From the NCBI RefSeq assembly GCF_002252045.1, contig NZ_NEFF01000008.1:1-64000 (forward strand): a stretch of 64,000 nt of DNA, written 5' to 3'. Position 1 is the first letter of the stretch. Each line of letters starts with the position of its first letter. The notes beneath the pieces were generated by a model that saw only the letters and a list, made by a program, of their open reading frames with translations, was not told the DNA's origin and made no database searches. Position numbers and translations under genes: made by a program. Below, one piece after another: positions 45,632 to 54,440 of the stretch. The stretch comes from Ignatzschineria sp. F8392 (GTDB lineage Bacteria; Pseudomonadota; Gammaproteobacteria; Cardiobacteriales; Wohlfahrtiimonadaceae).

Positions 45632-46336
45632 TTAATCGATAACACAACCGGGGGTAGCTAAGGCGACATCCCGAATTGCTTCATAATAACGGACATACCC
45701 TGTACAACGGCAGATATGATCATTGAGTGCCTCCTCAATGGCTTTTTCTAGATTAGCTCTCTTAATGGGGTGGCGATTTAAGCGATCTAAAAAAACCGTT
45801 GCACCCGCAACAAATCCTGGCGCACAATAACCACATTGGAAAGCAAAATTATCAATAAAAGCCTGTTGAATAGGCGTTAAGATCAATACTCCATCTTTTT
45901 TTGTCGCCTGCCCTTCAATCGTCACAATATTTTTGCCGGAAAAATAGTGCGCTCCAAAGATACATGTTCTCGTTTCACTTTTTGACCCATCAGGATGAAT
46001 CTCCATAACGGTACAGGCATGGCAAATCCCCTGCCCACAACCAAAATGAGTCCCTGTTAAATCGAGATACTCATGTAAAAAGTCGATCATTGTCATCGTC
46101 AATGGTACTTCAATCGGCCCAACCTCCTCCCCATTAATTGTGAGTGTAAGGGGTTTACGCTCAATTGCAGGATAACGTTGCTGAATCTTTTCACTATCAA
46201 AGTGCTCTTTCACAATATGACTCTTCTCGTCATGATTTTGTTGATCATTTTTTTGTAGATCTAATCCTTGTTCATCTAATCCTTGTTGATTCGATAAAGT
46301 GCCCACTTGATGCTCTTTCTCTATCTCTCTACTCAT
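45632..46336 (-). CDS. [2Fe-2S] subunit of molybdenum aldehyde dehydrogenase
   Basis: A 234-residue two-cluster subunit of the xanthine oxidase/isoquinoline oxidoreductase family. The plant-type cluster uses CGQGICHACTVME and a later TC. The second cluster uses CGYCAPG and ICRCTGY. Compared with the usual 150-160 residues it has an N-terminal extension of about 65 residues rich in Gln, Asp, Glu and Lys, containing a LDEQGLDLQ repeat; whether this is translated or a later start is used is unclear, but no better RBS was seen. It lies between the Mo subunit and the cytochrome. Confidence 0.9.
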   Translation of the reverse strand: MSREIEKEHQVGTLSNQQGLDEQGLDLQKNDQQNHDEKSHIVKEHFDSEKIQQRYPAIERKPLTLTINGEEVGPIEVPLTMTMIDFLHEYLDLTGTHFGCGQGICHACTVMEIHPDGSKSETRTCIFGAHYFSGKNIVTIEGQATKKDGVLILTPIQQAFIDNFAFQCGYCAPGFVAGATVFLDRLNRHPIKRANLEKAIEEALNDHICRCTGYVRYYEAIRDVALATPGCVID

Positions 46337-46365
46337 CTTTACTCCCTTTTTTGATACTCATAATG

Positions 46366-49287
46366 CTACTCTGAGAGCGCTTTCTGAATCTTATCTGCCG
46401 TTACCGGAAAATGGTAAAAACGTCTACCTGTTGCATGGGTTAATGCATTGCTAGTTGCCGGCAGAATAGGGATCATCCCAAGTTCAGCCATCCCTTTTGG
46501 AGGAGACGTTTCCGATAAAGGGGGAAGAAATTGTGCCGTCTGATTCCAAACAGCAACATCTTTTGCCCGTGGCAATCGATAGCGATTAAAGTTCCAAGTA
46601 CCATTTCCCGGGCCATCCTCATAGAGTGGAAGCTCCTCCATTAGCGCATGCCCTAACCCCATTGCCGTTCCGCCCTGAATTTGCCCTGAGACTAATTCAG
46701 GAACGATGAGCTTACCGGGATTCATAATCATATGATGTGAAAGGATCTCCACTTCACCACTAAAGCTATCAACACTCAACTCTACAAGTGACGATGCCGG
46801 CGTGACTGTCGTTGGATCTGCTCCTGATCGATCTGTATCTGGGAAATAGGCAACCTTTCGTTTAATAAAATCATATCCCCCTGTAGTCATCCTCGCTTTT
46901 AAGCTTGCCGGCGCCCCTTTCCCATATTTTACGGCAAGCGCATCTAGGGGGAGATTGAGCATCCCTACTGTGGGAATATCAAACTCTGCACGCGCCCACT
47001 GCCAGCTAGAGTAAGCATGTACGGCAACACCGGTGACCAATCCCATTTCATGTGCTTTTTTCGCCACAACCTCAAAGGGGAGTGGTGTCATACCGCCACC
47101 ACCGATACCGAGCTCTGTAATTCGAAGATCTGCCAGAGACATATTGAGGCTATTAAAAGATCCCCCCCCAATCCCTTCACTCCAGATCGCTTTTGCCGCC
47201 GGCCAGAGTGAATGTTCTAAAAGAAAATTCCCAGCTTGTCGCGTTCCAAAGCCGATATAGTAAACACCACTTGAAGAACTCATATCAGGAATCAATGCCG
47301 GCACCCAATAGGGATCATTCTTCGCTAGTTGATCCTGTTTTTTCTGATTTGCCCAACTGGTATAAAGCGGCAATTCATCAAATTGCGTCACGCCAAATTC
47401 GACATAGTCAGGAACTTTTCCTAACGCTTGCCAAATCATTACCTGCTGCGCTGTTGTTCCACCCGTTCCAATCTCTTGAACACAATGGCGCATCGAGAGT
47501 TTACCCATCTCATCAAATTCTAGTGAGAGAATTGTAGGAACACCACTTGAGCCATAAACTTGCTGTACTTGGGCAAATCCTACACCATAGAGTCGACCAG
47601 GATTTTCTGCCTCATACTTCATTTTTGCCTCATGACGATGACGCCAAAGTGGATGCTTTTGTGCCATCTCTAACATCTCGATATTGCGGGGATCTCCGGC
47701 AAAAATACCTCCTTGAGTATTGGTATACCCTTCTCGAATTGCATTCTTTTTACGTAACTCTATCGGGTCGATCCCCAATTCATGCGCTAACTCATCGACC
47801 AGTAATTCTGTAATTGCCATCGATTGGAGAGAGCCAAAGCCACGCATTGAACCGGCTTCAACTGCCGGTGTTGCCATCGCTAAAGCGGTCAAATCAGACT
47901 TAGGAAAATAGTAGATCGACTGCGCGCCCCGCACTGCCACATGAGAAACTGCAACAGAAAGATTCTCTCTCCCTCCACCATTACATTGATAAGTTCCTTT
48001 TAAGATCTCAAATTGGCCACTTTGACGATCTGCTGTAATAGTGACCTCCATCTCCACCGCATGTCGCTTCATGCCCATCTGAAATTGCTCATAGCGATTA
48101 TTAGCCATTCGTACCGGCAATCCATCACTATAGAAACTAGCCGCCATCGCATAGATTGGGAAAACAGAGTAATCCTTAGAACCATAGCCTACCGTCGAAC
48201 CCGTTAAAAGGAGGATATTTTCTACCCCTTTAAAACGACTCTCCTTGAGCAGATCTGCTGCCATATTCGCAACTCCTGCCGGCGATTGCGTCGCTGTTAA
48301 GATATGAAGCGTCTTATTCTCAGCATCATACCAAGCATTACAGTTATCGGGTTCCATCGCACTCGGATCGATCGACTGCGAAAACCCTTTTCGCGTTAGA
48401 ACAATTTTATTAGGATCCTCTTTTGCCCGCTCTACCTCAGCGGCTATTGCTTCAGCATGTTGCATCCCTATATGTTGAATCTCTGGCTTCTTATCGGCCT
48501 TCTCTAGAGCACGGATAAAACCACCTCCACGATCCTTATGCTTAAGACTGGCGACTAAAGAGCCAGTAGAATACCCCTCGGGTGGCCAAATCACCTCATT
48601 ACCATCAAAGACGCCTTTAATGGCAGAATCTTGATAAGGGGAGAATTGGGAAGGCGCAGTCGGTGTATCACCTCCGATACGGACATAACGAGCAGCACCA
48701 TAATTTTTGGGTGGTTTAATACCGGTCACTGCGCCATATTGAATAACGCTCTCATCAAATTGTAATAGACGTTGTGCGGCACTAAATCGGTCAAAATCCT
48801 TATAGATCAAAATCGCAACAGGATGACCATAGATAGGGGGCGTCTCCCCTTTCGGAAGAAGAATATTACTCCCATAAAAGCCGGCACCCATGCTGGTATC
48901 TTGAGGAATATTGAGTCCATCTCGTACTAGATCTTCCTGCATCACAAGGCGATCGGGCTGTAGCTCGCTCCCTAGAATCGAAAGATCAATCCCTTCAAAA
49001 GTTCGATCAGCCTTCGTACTTTTAAGCATAAAGGCGTAAGCTTGTTGATCCGGCCAACCCTCCAGATCTTTCGCACGATAATCTCGGGCAAAATTCTTCT
49101 CACCTGTTATTTTACGAATCGCATCCCAACGCATCTTTGCCCGACCATCACGCCCCATCCAATCTGTGGATGTCGGTCCTGAATTGATCTCTACAGCTTC
49201 CGCGATTGGAAGCTTTCCTACCATTATCGTAATACCAGCAATAACACCGAGTTTAATAAAGCCTCGGCGGGAGATCTCCATACTCAT
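46366..49287 (-). CDS. Molybdopterin subunit of periplasmic aldehyde dehydrogenase (IorB-like)
   Basis: A 973-residue catalytic subunit. A Tat signal (SRRGFIKLGVIAG) exports it folded with its cofactor. The xanthine-oxidase-type segments are PAVEAGSMRGFGSLQSM near residue 480, GTGGTTAQQVMIWQALG near 615 and GQIQGGTAMGLGHALMEE near 890, whose Glu is expected to be the general base. It is the first gene of a three-gene operon Mo subunit, [2Fe-2S], tri-haem cytochrome, the layout of acetic-acid-bacterial and isoquinoline-type dehydrogenases. The substrate is probably an aldehyde or an N-heterocycle; sequence alone does not decide. Confidence 0.9.
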   Translation of the reverse strand: MSMEISRRGFIKLGVIAGITIMVGKLPIAEAVEINSGPTSTDWMGRDGRAKMRWDAIRKITGEKNFARDYRAKDLEGWPDQQAYAFMLKSTKADRTFEGIDLSILGSELQPDRLVMQEDLVRDGLNIPQDTSMGAGFYGSNILLPKGETPPIYGHPVAILIYKDFDRFSAAQRLLQFDESVIQYGAVTGIKPPKNYGAARYVRIGGDTPTAPSQFSPYQDSAIKGVFDGNEVIWPPEGYSTGSLVASLKHKDRGGGFIRALEKADKKPEIQHIGMQHAEAIAAEVERAKEDPNKIVLTRKGFSQSIDPSAMEPDNCNAWYDAENKTLHILTATQSPAGVANMAADLLKESRFKGVENILLLTGSTVGYGSKDYSVFPIYAMAASFYSDGLPVRMANNRYEQFQMGMKRHAVEMEVTITADRQSGQFEILKGTYQCNGGGRENLSVAVSHVAVRGAQSIYYFPKSDLTALAMATPAVEAGSMRGFGSLQSMAITELLVDELAHELGIDPIELRKKNAIREGYTNTQGGIFAGDPRNIEMLEMAQKHPLWRHRHEAKMKYEAENPGRLYGVGFAQVQQVYGSSGVPTILSLEFDEMGKLSMRHCVQEIGTGGTTAQQVMIWQALGKVPDYVEFGVTQFDELPLYTSWANQKKQDQLAKNDPYWVPALIPDMSSSSGVYYIGFGTRQAGNFLLEHSLWPAAKAIWSEGIGGGSFNSLNMSLADLRITELGIGGGGMTPLPFEVVAKKAHEMGLVTGVAVHAYSSWQWARAEFDIPTVGMLNLPLDALAVKYGKGAPASLKARMTTGGYDFIKRKVAYFPDTDRSGADPTTVTPASSLVELSVDSFSGEVEILSHHMIMNPGKLIVPELVSGQIQGGTAMGLGHALMEELPLYEDGPGNGTWNFNRYRLPRAKDVAVWNQTAQFLPPLSETSPPKGMAELGMIPILPATSNALTHATGRRFYHFPVTADKIQKALSE

Positions 49288-49666
49288 GACTTACCCCTTA
49301 TTTAATCTTTTATAATCGATCACGATCGGATCGATCTCTATATACTCTCTCTATATTACCCTCTATTGCAACAGATCGAGCGGACTAAATCTAGTTGAAT
49401 CTAACGGAGTCTAGCTGAAGTAAAATCTCGATCTACTTAAATTAATAATGACCCATTCACAATGAGTAATTCAAATAGATGATTTAAATAACCAATCAAA
49501 AAACCAGTATCGATTCAAAATAAGTAGATGAATCGATACTGGTGATATTAAAAATAAAAAATAAAAATAGAATTGTACGTCAATTGTAAGTGAGTTAATG
49601 GTAGATCGATAATGGATTTACTATACTTCCAGATCCATCAACACAATAGATCACTCACGACAGCAA
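49288..49666. other. Spacer between oxdC and the aldehyde dehydrogenase operon
   Basis: It contains the oxdC terminator and the upstream region of the molybdenum operon. No gene is supported. Confidence 0.5.
49497..49542 (-). terminator. Terminator of oxdC
   Basis: A perfect 13-bp stem CCAGTATCGATTC/GAATCGATACTGG with a 13-base loop, followed on the minus strand by six T residues. It starts about 125 bases after the oxdC stop. Confidence 0.88.
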
Positions 49667-50860
49667 CTATTTACCTTCTGGCTTTTTATACCAAATAACA
49701 GGCTCTGGACGCCCTGGATTTGGGAGCGCTTCTGCCTCTTCAAACGTTAAATTGAGATGATCTGCAACGATCTGTGTAGGTGTACTCGCTAACCAAGCAT
49801 TAAGAGAAATATCGGAGTAACGAGAGATCGGATAAGCATCTGGACGTTTAAATACTTCGATAAAGCGAACAGGCTCATCACCAATATTTTGGATATAGTG
49901 TCCCGCTACAATAGGAACAACCCCTACATCACCTGCTTGATAGTTGAATGTTCTTGCCGTCCCTTGTGAGTTAAAGACCGTCATACGCGCCTTACCCTCA
50001 ATAAAGTAGAGCCACTCTTGCGCACGTGGATGCCAATGGATTTCACGCATACCACCAGGTTCGATCTCTACAAATGCTGCTGAAATCGTCTTCGCTTCAG
50101 GGAAGTTACGCTCATCTACAAAGTAGACTTTACCTGCTTCACACTCATGAGGCGTGATTGAATCACGATGGAATGTAAATGGTGAAGGAACATCACCATG
50201 TTCATTATGCTTACGCACAACATTGATCGGCCCTGGAACCTCGCCTTTAAAGATATACTTCTCAACTTGTGGTAATTTTTTCAGCGTATCCACATCCATC
50301 TTGAAGTTTGCTGCGATCACATCTTGTGGAATATGAGAAATGAGCTCTGTTAAGAGGAAGGTGTTATTTTCAGAGAAATCAGCTTCACTAAAGACTAAAA
50401 GGAATTCACACCCTTGATCTAATCCCTGAATAGAGTGGGGAATTCCAGCTTCAAAGTTCCAGATATCACCCTCTTTAACATCATCAATAAAGATACGACC
50501 ATCTTCATCAATCGCTGTAACACGAGCATTACCATAGAGCATATAGCCCCACTCTGCCTCTTTATGCCAATGAAGCTCACGATAAGCACCTGGCTCAAGC
50601 GACATATTCACGCCAGCAATATCGAGCGATGCCGGTAGTTCACGATTAGTAATTTCACGCGTCCAACCGCCCTCTTCTAAACGCATATGCGCATCAGAGA
50701 AACTAAAACGTAAGTTTGGAATGGTGCCATGATCCGTTGGTGGTGGCACTAAAATATCTGGATTTTCACGATCGCGCATGATGTTACGTGGACCATGGTC
50801 GATCCAACCTTTACCATCTGATGGGCGAAACGGCTGCGGGGTATTCTTATCTATAGGCAT
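49667..50860 (-). CDS. oxdC: Oxalate decarboxylase, bicupin
   Basis: A bicupin enzyme of 397 residues from this start. An upstream in-frame ATG at 50923 would add 21 residues, but GGAG with seven-base spacing precedes the ATG at 50860, where homology to OxdC begins (FRPSDGKGWIDHGPRN). Each cupin has an Mn site: ELHWHKEAEWGYMLYG in the first and EIHWHPRAQEWLYFIEG in the second. The lid segment is FSENNTF where Bacillus subtilis OxdC has SENST, so the essential Glu is kept and the following Ser is Asn. It splits oxalate to formate and CO2. No signal peptide is present. Confidence 0.9.
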   Translation of the reverse strand: MPIDKNTPQPFRPSDGKGWIDHGPRNIMRDRENPDILVPPPTDHGTIPNLRFSFSDAHMRLEEGGWTREITNRELPASLDIAGVNMSLEPGAYRELHWHKEAEWGYMLYGNARVTAIDEDGRIFIDDVKEGDIWNFEAGIPHSIQGLDQGCEFLLVFSEADFSENNTFLLTELISHIPQDVIAANFKMDVDTLKKLPQVEKYIFKGEVPGPINVVRKHNEHGDVPSPFTFHRDSITPHECEAGKVYFVDERNFPEAKTISAAFVEIEPGGMREIHWHPRAQEWLYFIEGKARMTVFNSQGTARTFNYQAGDVGVVPIVAGHYIQNIGDEPVRFIEVFKRPDAYPISRYSDISLNAWLASTPTQIVADHLNLTFEEAEALPNPGRPEPVIWYKKPEGK

Positions 50861-50967
50861 AGAAAATCTCCATTGTCTATCTAAGTTAATATCATCAGCA
50901 ATCAAGCATATCGATTGAATCACTGATTGGAAAAACGAACTACTCCTTACTACTCCAGAAATGATGC

Positions 50968-51750
50968 TTAAGAAGCAGGATCGATTGAATCATCCCCCTT
51001 CTCTTTTGCCAAAAGAAGGTAGATTAAGAGTAAAATTAATAAAATTGCCGGTAAAAGAAGGGCCGCCTCACCAAAGCGAATCGTCGCTAATGTGCCAGCA
51101 TAGCCTCCTAAACCAAACCCTAATAATACTGAGAAGAAGATCACAGCTTTTCGCCATGTACCTTTATCCCCTTGAATAGCTTGCATTAAATTACTAAATG
51201 CCAACTGTACAACTAAAGTGACAGCAACATTTCCGTAGAGCATTCCTTTCACCTTGTGAAAAGCATTCCCCTGAAGACCTGCAACAAATGAGATGATGAT
51301 GCAGATTGTTGAGATAGAGAGAATACTATTAAAATAACCACTCGCCAGAATAATAAGTACTAGCGCTTCAATAGCGATGATCACGAAGGTCCAACTATGA
51401 TTATTCTTATTTCGATAGATCTTCTCCACTATCGCGGTTAACATCGAGCCGACACCAAACGCTAAAACGGTAAACATAATCGCATAGAAATGGGGCCAGT
51501 TTTTAGTTGCGATCGTCTCACCTAAGAGAATAATATTTCCTGATTGTACTGTACTGAAGATCTTAGAGACATGATAGGTGTAACCATTCATTAACCCTGC
51601 GATAATCGCCAGAACGAAAGCAATTTCTGGGCGTTCCATAATCGGAACGGCAGTTGAAGCAGGATCTAACATTGAAGAAGCCAATGTATTCCGACTTTTC
51701 ACCGACTGCTCCGGCTGTGATGAAGAACTTTTCATAGTAGATCCCCTCAA
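50968..51750 (-). CDS. YoaK/DUF1275 family membrane protein
   Basis: A 260-residue inner-membrane protein with about six helices. The opening IAFVLAIIAGLMNGYTYHVSKIFSTVQSGNIILLGETIAT is the DUF1275 signature. It also has GLQGNAFHKVKGMLYGNVAVT, another conserved segment. The family is of unknown function, perhaps transport. It lies 107 bases upstream of oxdC on the same strand. Together with oxdC it could form an oxalate or formate handling unit, but that is an inference from proximity. Confidence 0.8.
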   Translation of the reverse strand: MRGSTMKSSSSQPEQSVKSRNTLASSMLDPASTAVPIMERPEIAFVLAIIAGLMNGYTYHVSKIFSTVQSGNIILLGETIATKNWPHFYAIMFTVLAFGVGSMLTAIVEKIYRNKNNHSWTFVIIAIEALVLIILASGYFNSILSISTICIIISFVAGLQGNAFHKVKGMLYGNVAVTLVVQLAFSNLMQAIQGDKGTWRKAVIFFSVLLGFGLGGYAGTLATIRFGEAALLLPAILLILLLIYLLLAKEKGDDSIDPAS

Positions 51751-51943
51751 ATAATGATAAATCGTGATAAAACCTATAAGGTTAAATAGTAAATCTTATT
51801 TTGTAAGTCTTATTTTCTTCTACATACTCACTGCGATACATTTACTCCAACATACCATTATTTACAATTTTTTTAATAATCTATTTCTACAAACTCGCTA
51901 TAAAGATTTAAACGCTAATATAAACACCAGTGTTGACTTAAAC

Positions 51944-52003
51944 ATTTAATTAAAAAACCAATTAAAAAATTAATCAAACAGTTAATTAAAAAGTTAATCT
52001 TAA
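51944..52003. repeat. Tandem repeat, 12 bp x 5, degenerate
   Basis: Five consecutive 12-bp units of the form ANYTAATTAAAA, upstream of the yoaK-like gene. Confidence 0.7.
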
Positions 52004-52066
52004 GAAGAGAGATGGTAATAAAAACAGATCGATATATATTATATTTTCACATATAACGTTAATAAT

Positions 52067-52130
52067 CTATATAACAGGGAATGGCTCCCTTGAATGCTAT
52101 TCATGTTATATCTCTATGTCTGTTATATAG
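52067..52130. other. Nested inverted-repeat element with three-way-junction fold
   Basis: Terminal arms CTATATAACAG (52067-52077) and CTGTTATATAG (52120-52130) are exact complements. Inside are two adjacent hairpins, AGGGA-ATGGC-TCCCT (52076-52090) and TGAAT-GCT-ATTCA (52091-52103), followed directly by a second copy of the 3' arm, TGTTATAT (52104-52111). The 5' arm can therefore close either a 43-base Y-shaped structure or the longer 64-base one. Strand is undetermined. It could be a small RNA, a regulatory leader or a remnant of a small mobile repeat. Confidence 0.5.
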
Positions 52131-52316
52131 TTGCAAAACTTGTCATAAAACTAGTTATTACGCTAACTCCACTATATAAAATTTATTTTTCTATTTTCTA
52201 TTCTTTAATGCTCCTACTTCATATAATAGGGGTGAATCGCTATCAATAAAGAGCTTCTCCCATTATTTACTGAATTAATATTACGCATATTATCTATCAA
52301 TACCCTCTCTTACCCT

Positions 52317-54080
52317 CTACTCTTGCACCAATGGGGGGAACCAAATGGCAGCTTGCCCATGAATTAATCGTTCTTGACTAATCCATGAGTCAGGTGCGGG
52401 TACGACCGTCTTGCAATAGAGTAAATCCTCTCCAGATTTTGCTAATAATGCCGGCGTTAATACGATAGGCTCAGGCCCATAGATAGCACTAGCGGTAAAT
52501 TCCCCCTCCTCTCTTCCACCACAAACAACCCAGAGTTGATGTAATGTTGCCGCTGCATAAGGATAATAATTAGCCCTTCCTGTAGGGGGATTAGGGGTCG
52601 AATAGAGAGCGGCATCAATCTCTACCTTTAACGGAAGTGGTAATCGCGCCGGCGCGGCAATAATATCGGTACGCTCAACACTATAGAGAGCCCCAAGTTC
52701 TGCTACCGCCAATTCATACTCCAGTGCCAGTCCGATTCGTCCAATCGACGTCTCCACGACCGTGATCCGATCTCCTGCAACCGCCCATCCCTTATCAGAT
52801 GCATCAAGATGAGTTGCACGATAACGACCTAAAATATTGCCCTCTGGCCCTGCTAAAACAACTGTATGGTAGAGTCGATCTTGCTCTATTTCAGGATAGG
52901 ATCCCACAACATAACCGCCCCCTTTCGCTGCAATTTGCGATATTTTTGTCTCAAAAGAACCACCTTGCTCTTCAGCTGCTGCAAAAATCTCCGTCTCTAA
53001 AAGGGGATCAGCAATCGTAGAGAATGCCGGTAAAACTAAAAGCTGATTCTTTTGAACGCTCACCTTATCAAGCAGAGAACTCTCTTTAGGCCATTGAGCT
53101 GCGCTCAACAATACCTGCCGGCGCTCTTGAGTTGCATTAGCATCATCAGGCGCACGATGAAGGGCTAAATGAGGTATATAAAGCTGAACTCTTCTTCTTG
53201 CCAAAATTGCATCACGATAAGTATCTGCTTCTGCCGGCTCAATTGTAGCGCGATAAATTCCATTTAAACCAGGAGCAAGTTCTTCAGGAGAAATCACGGG
53301 GGCTTGCAACACTTTTTCTCCTGTTGGTGCCCAAATACTCGATCCACCATTATAGTAGAGCTCGGCTCCCGTCAATGGATTAGTCTCAATTCCACTGCGA
53401 GTTGCACAGATCGACCAAACGCCATTAAGTGCACTAATATGTTGCACATGTGCAATTGTAGAGTGATCCCCAACTCGCTCACTCGACGCTGCATTAGGCA
53501 TAATCCGATCCGACACCGAGTGCCAACCAATGATCTGCGCCCCCTTTAACGTCAAGAGACGCGCATATTGCCAATAGGTATCGTCATAACAGATCAGAAG
53601 TCCAATTTTACCGAGCGCTGTATCAAAGACCGTCGTTTCACTATTTCCCGGGGCAAAAATACGCTGATCTTGACTATTAAGCCCCCGTTTACGATAAGTC
53701 CCGATAATCCCCTCAGGCCCTAATAAGACCGCACTATTGTAAGCAAGTCCGCTCTCTTGATCTCGCTCTGCGATACCTACGCTGATATAGAGATTATATC
53801 TCTTGAGCAGAGGTAGAAGTGCCGCAGTTGTTTTGCCGGGAATGGTATCTAAAAAAGGGGAGATCTCTTGATAATCCCGGAAAAGATAACCACAAGTCGC
53901 CGTTTCAGGAAAAACAGCATAATCGATTCCTTCCTGAGCAAGCTTTTCAACGGCAACAACAAGACGCGCAATATTGCCTTCTAAATCACCCCATGCCGGA
54001 ATAAAATCAATCGCGGCAACAGTGACCTTCTCTTTTTTATGCTGACCTATATGCTCGCTCTTTTTTATTATTTTCTGCAT
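52317..54080 (-). CDS. Tandem-domain nitrilase-superfamily protein
   Basis: A 587-residue cytosolic protein made of two carbon-nitrogen hydrolase domains. Domain 1 (about 18-310) has the full catalytic triad: Glu59 in FPETA, Lys131 in YRKRGL and Cys164 in LLICYDD. Domain 2 (about 325-585) aligns structurally, but the three positions are Ala352 (LPAF), Ala422 (YRATHL) and Glu454 (LALEYE), so it cannot hydrolyse by the family mechanism. Domain 1 resembles amidases and N-carbamoyl hydrolases. Domain 2 may form the dimer partner normally supplied by a second subunit. It stands alone, and the substrate is unknown. Confidence 0.85.
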   Translation of the reverse strand: MQKIIKKSEHIGQHKKEKVTVAAIDFIPAWGDLEGNIARLVVAVEKLAQEGIDYAVFPETATCGYLFRDYQEISPFLDTIPGKTTAALLPLLKRYNLYISVGIAERDQESGLAYNSAVLLGPEGIIGTYRKRGLNSQDQRIFAPGNSETTVFDTALGKIGLLICYDDTYWQYARLLTLKGAQIIGWHSVSDRIMPNAASSERVGDHSTIAHVQHISALNGVWSICATRSGIETNPLTGAELYYNGGSSIWAPTGEKVLQAPVISPEELAPGLNGIYRATIEPAEADTYRDAILARRRVQLYIPHLALHRAPDDANATQERRQVLLSAAQWPKESSLLDKVSVQKNQLLVLPAFSTIADPLLETEIFAAAEEQGGSFETKISQIAAKGGGYVVGSYPEIEQDRLYHTVVLAGPEGNILGRYRATHLDASDKGWAVAGDRITVVETSIGRIGLALEYELAVAELGALYSVERTDIIAAPARLPLPLKVEIDAALYSTPNPPTGRANYYPYAAATLHQLWVVCGGREEGEFTASAIYGPEPIVLTPALLAKSGEDLLYCKTVVPAPDSWISQERLIHGQAAIWFPPLVQE

Positions 54081-54440
54081 ATCTCACCTTACAATCCCTA
54101 TAACGATCTAGGTTCTATTTAAGATGTGTCATTTTTTAAGAATGAAAACCATGAAATTCGATAAAAAATGATGAATTATTATTAGAAGATATTAGCAATT
54201 AATCATAGCAAGTAAAAGATTTCTTTCGATTATTGACAAAAAGTATGCTGAATATCACAAAATTAAAAGATCAGATGAAAGAGATCTCAAAAGAAAAGAT
54301 CTCAAAAAAATATTTTGATAAGAAAGGAGTACTTATCAAAAGTACTCCTTCATTAGCGTTTATCGATCTTATCAACTTCTTATCGACTCTATAGACCAAT
54401 AAAGATCTTGTAATAAGATAAGAGATATTATTCCTCTAGA
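54081..54440. other. Spacer upstream of the nitrilase-like gene
   Basis: It contains the hairpin at 54324-54350 that follows the MscS-like gene. The rest is AT-rich without an open frame of interest. Confidence 0.45.
54324..54350 (-). terminator. Hairpin terminator of the MscS-like gene
   Basis: A perfect 11-bp stem AAGGAGTACTT/AAGTACTCCTT with a five-base loop; the minus-strand tail TTTCTTATC is moderately T-rich. Confidence 0.7.

Larger units (their letters stand above)
51751..52316. other. Spacer with tandem repeat and structured inverted-repeat element
   Basis: No gene is supported. It holds a 12-bp tandem array (51944-52003) and the element at 52067-52130 described separately, between the yoaK-like gene and the nitrilase-like gene. 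Confidence 0.5.
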
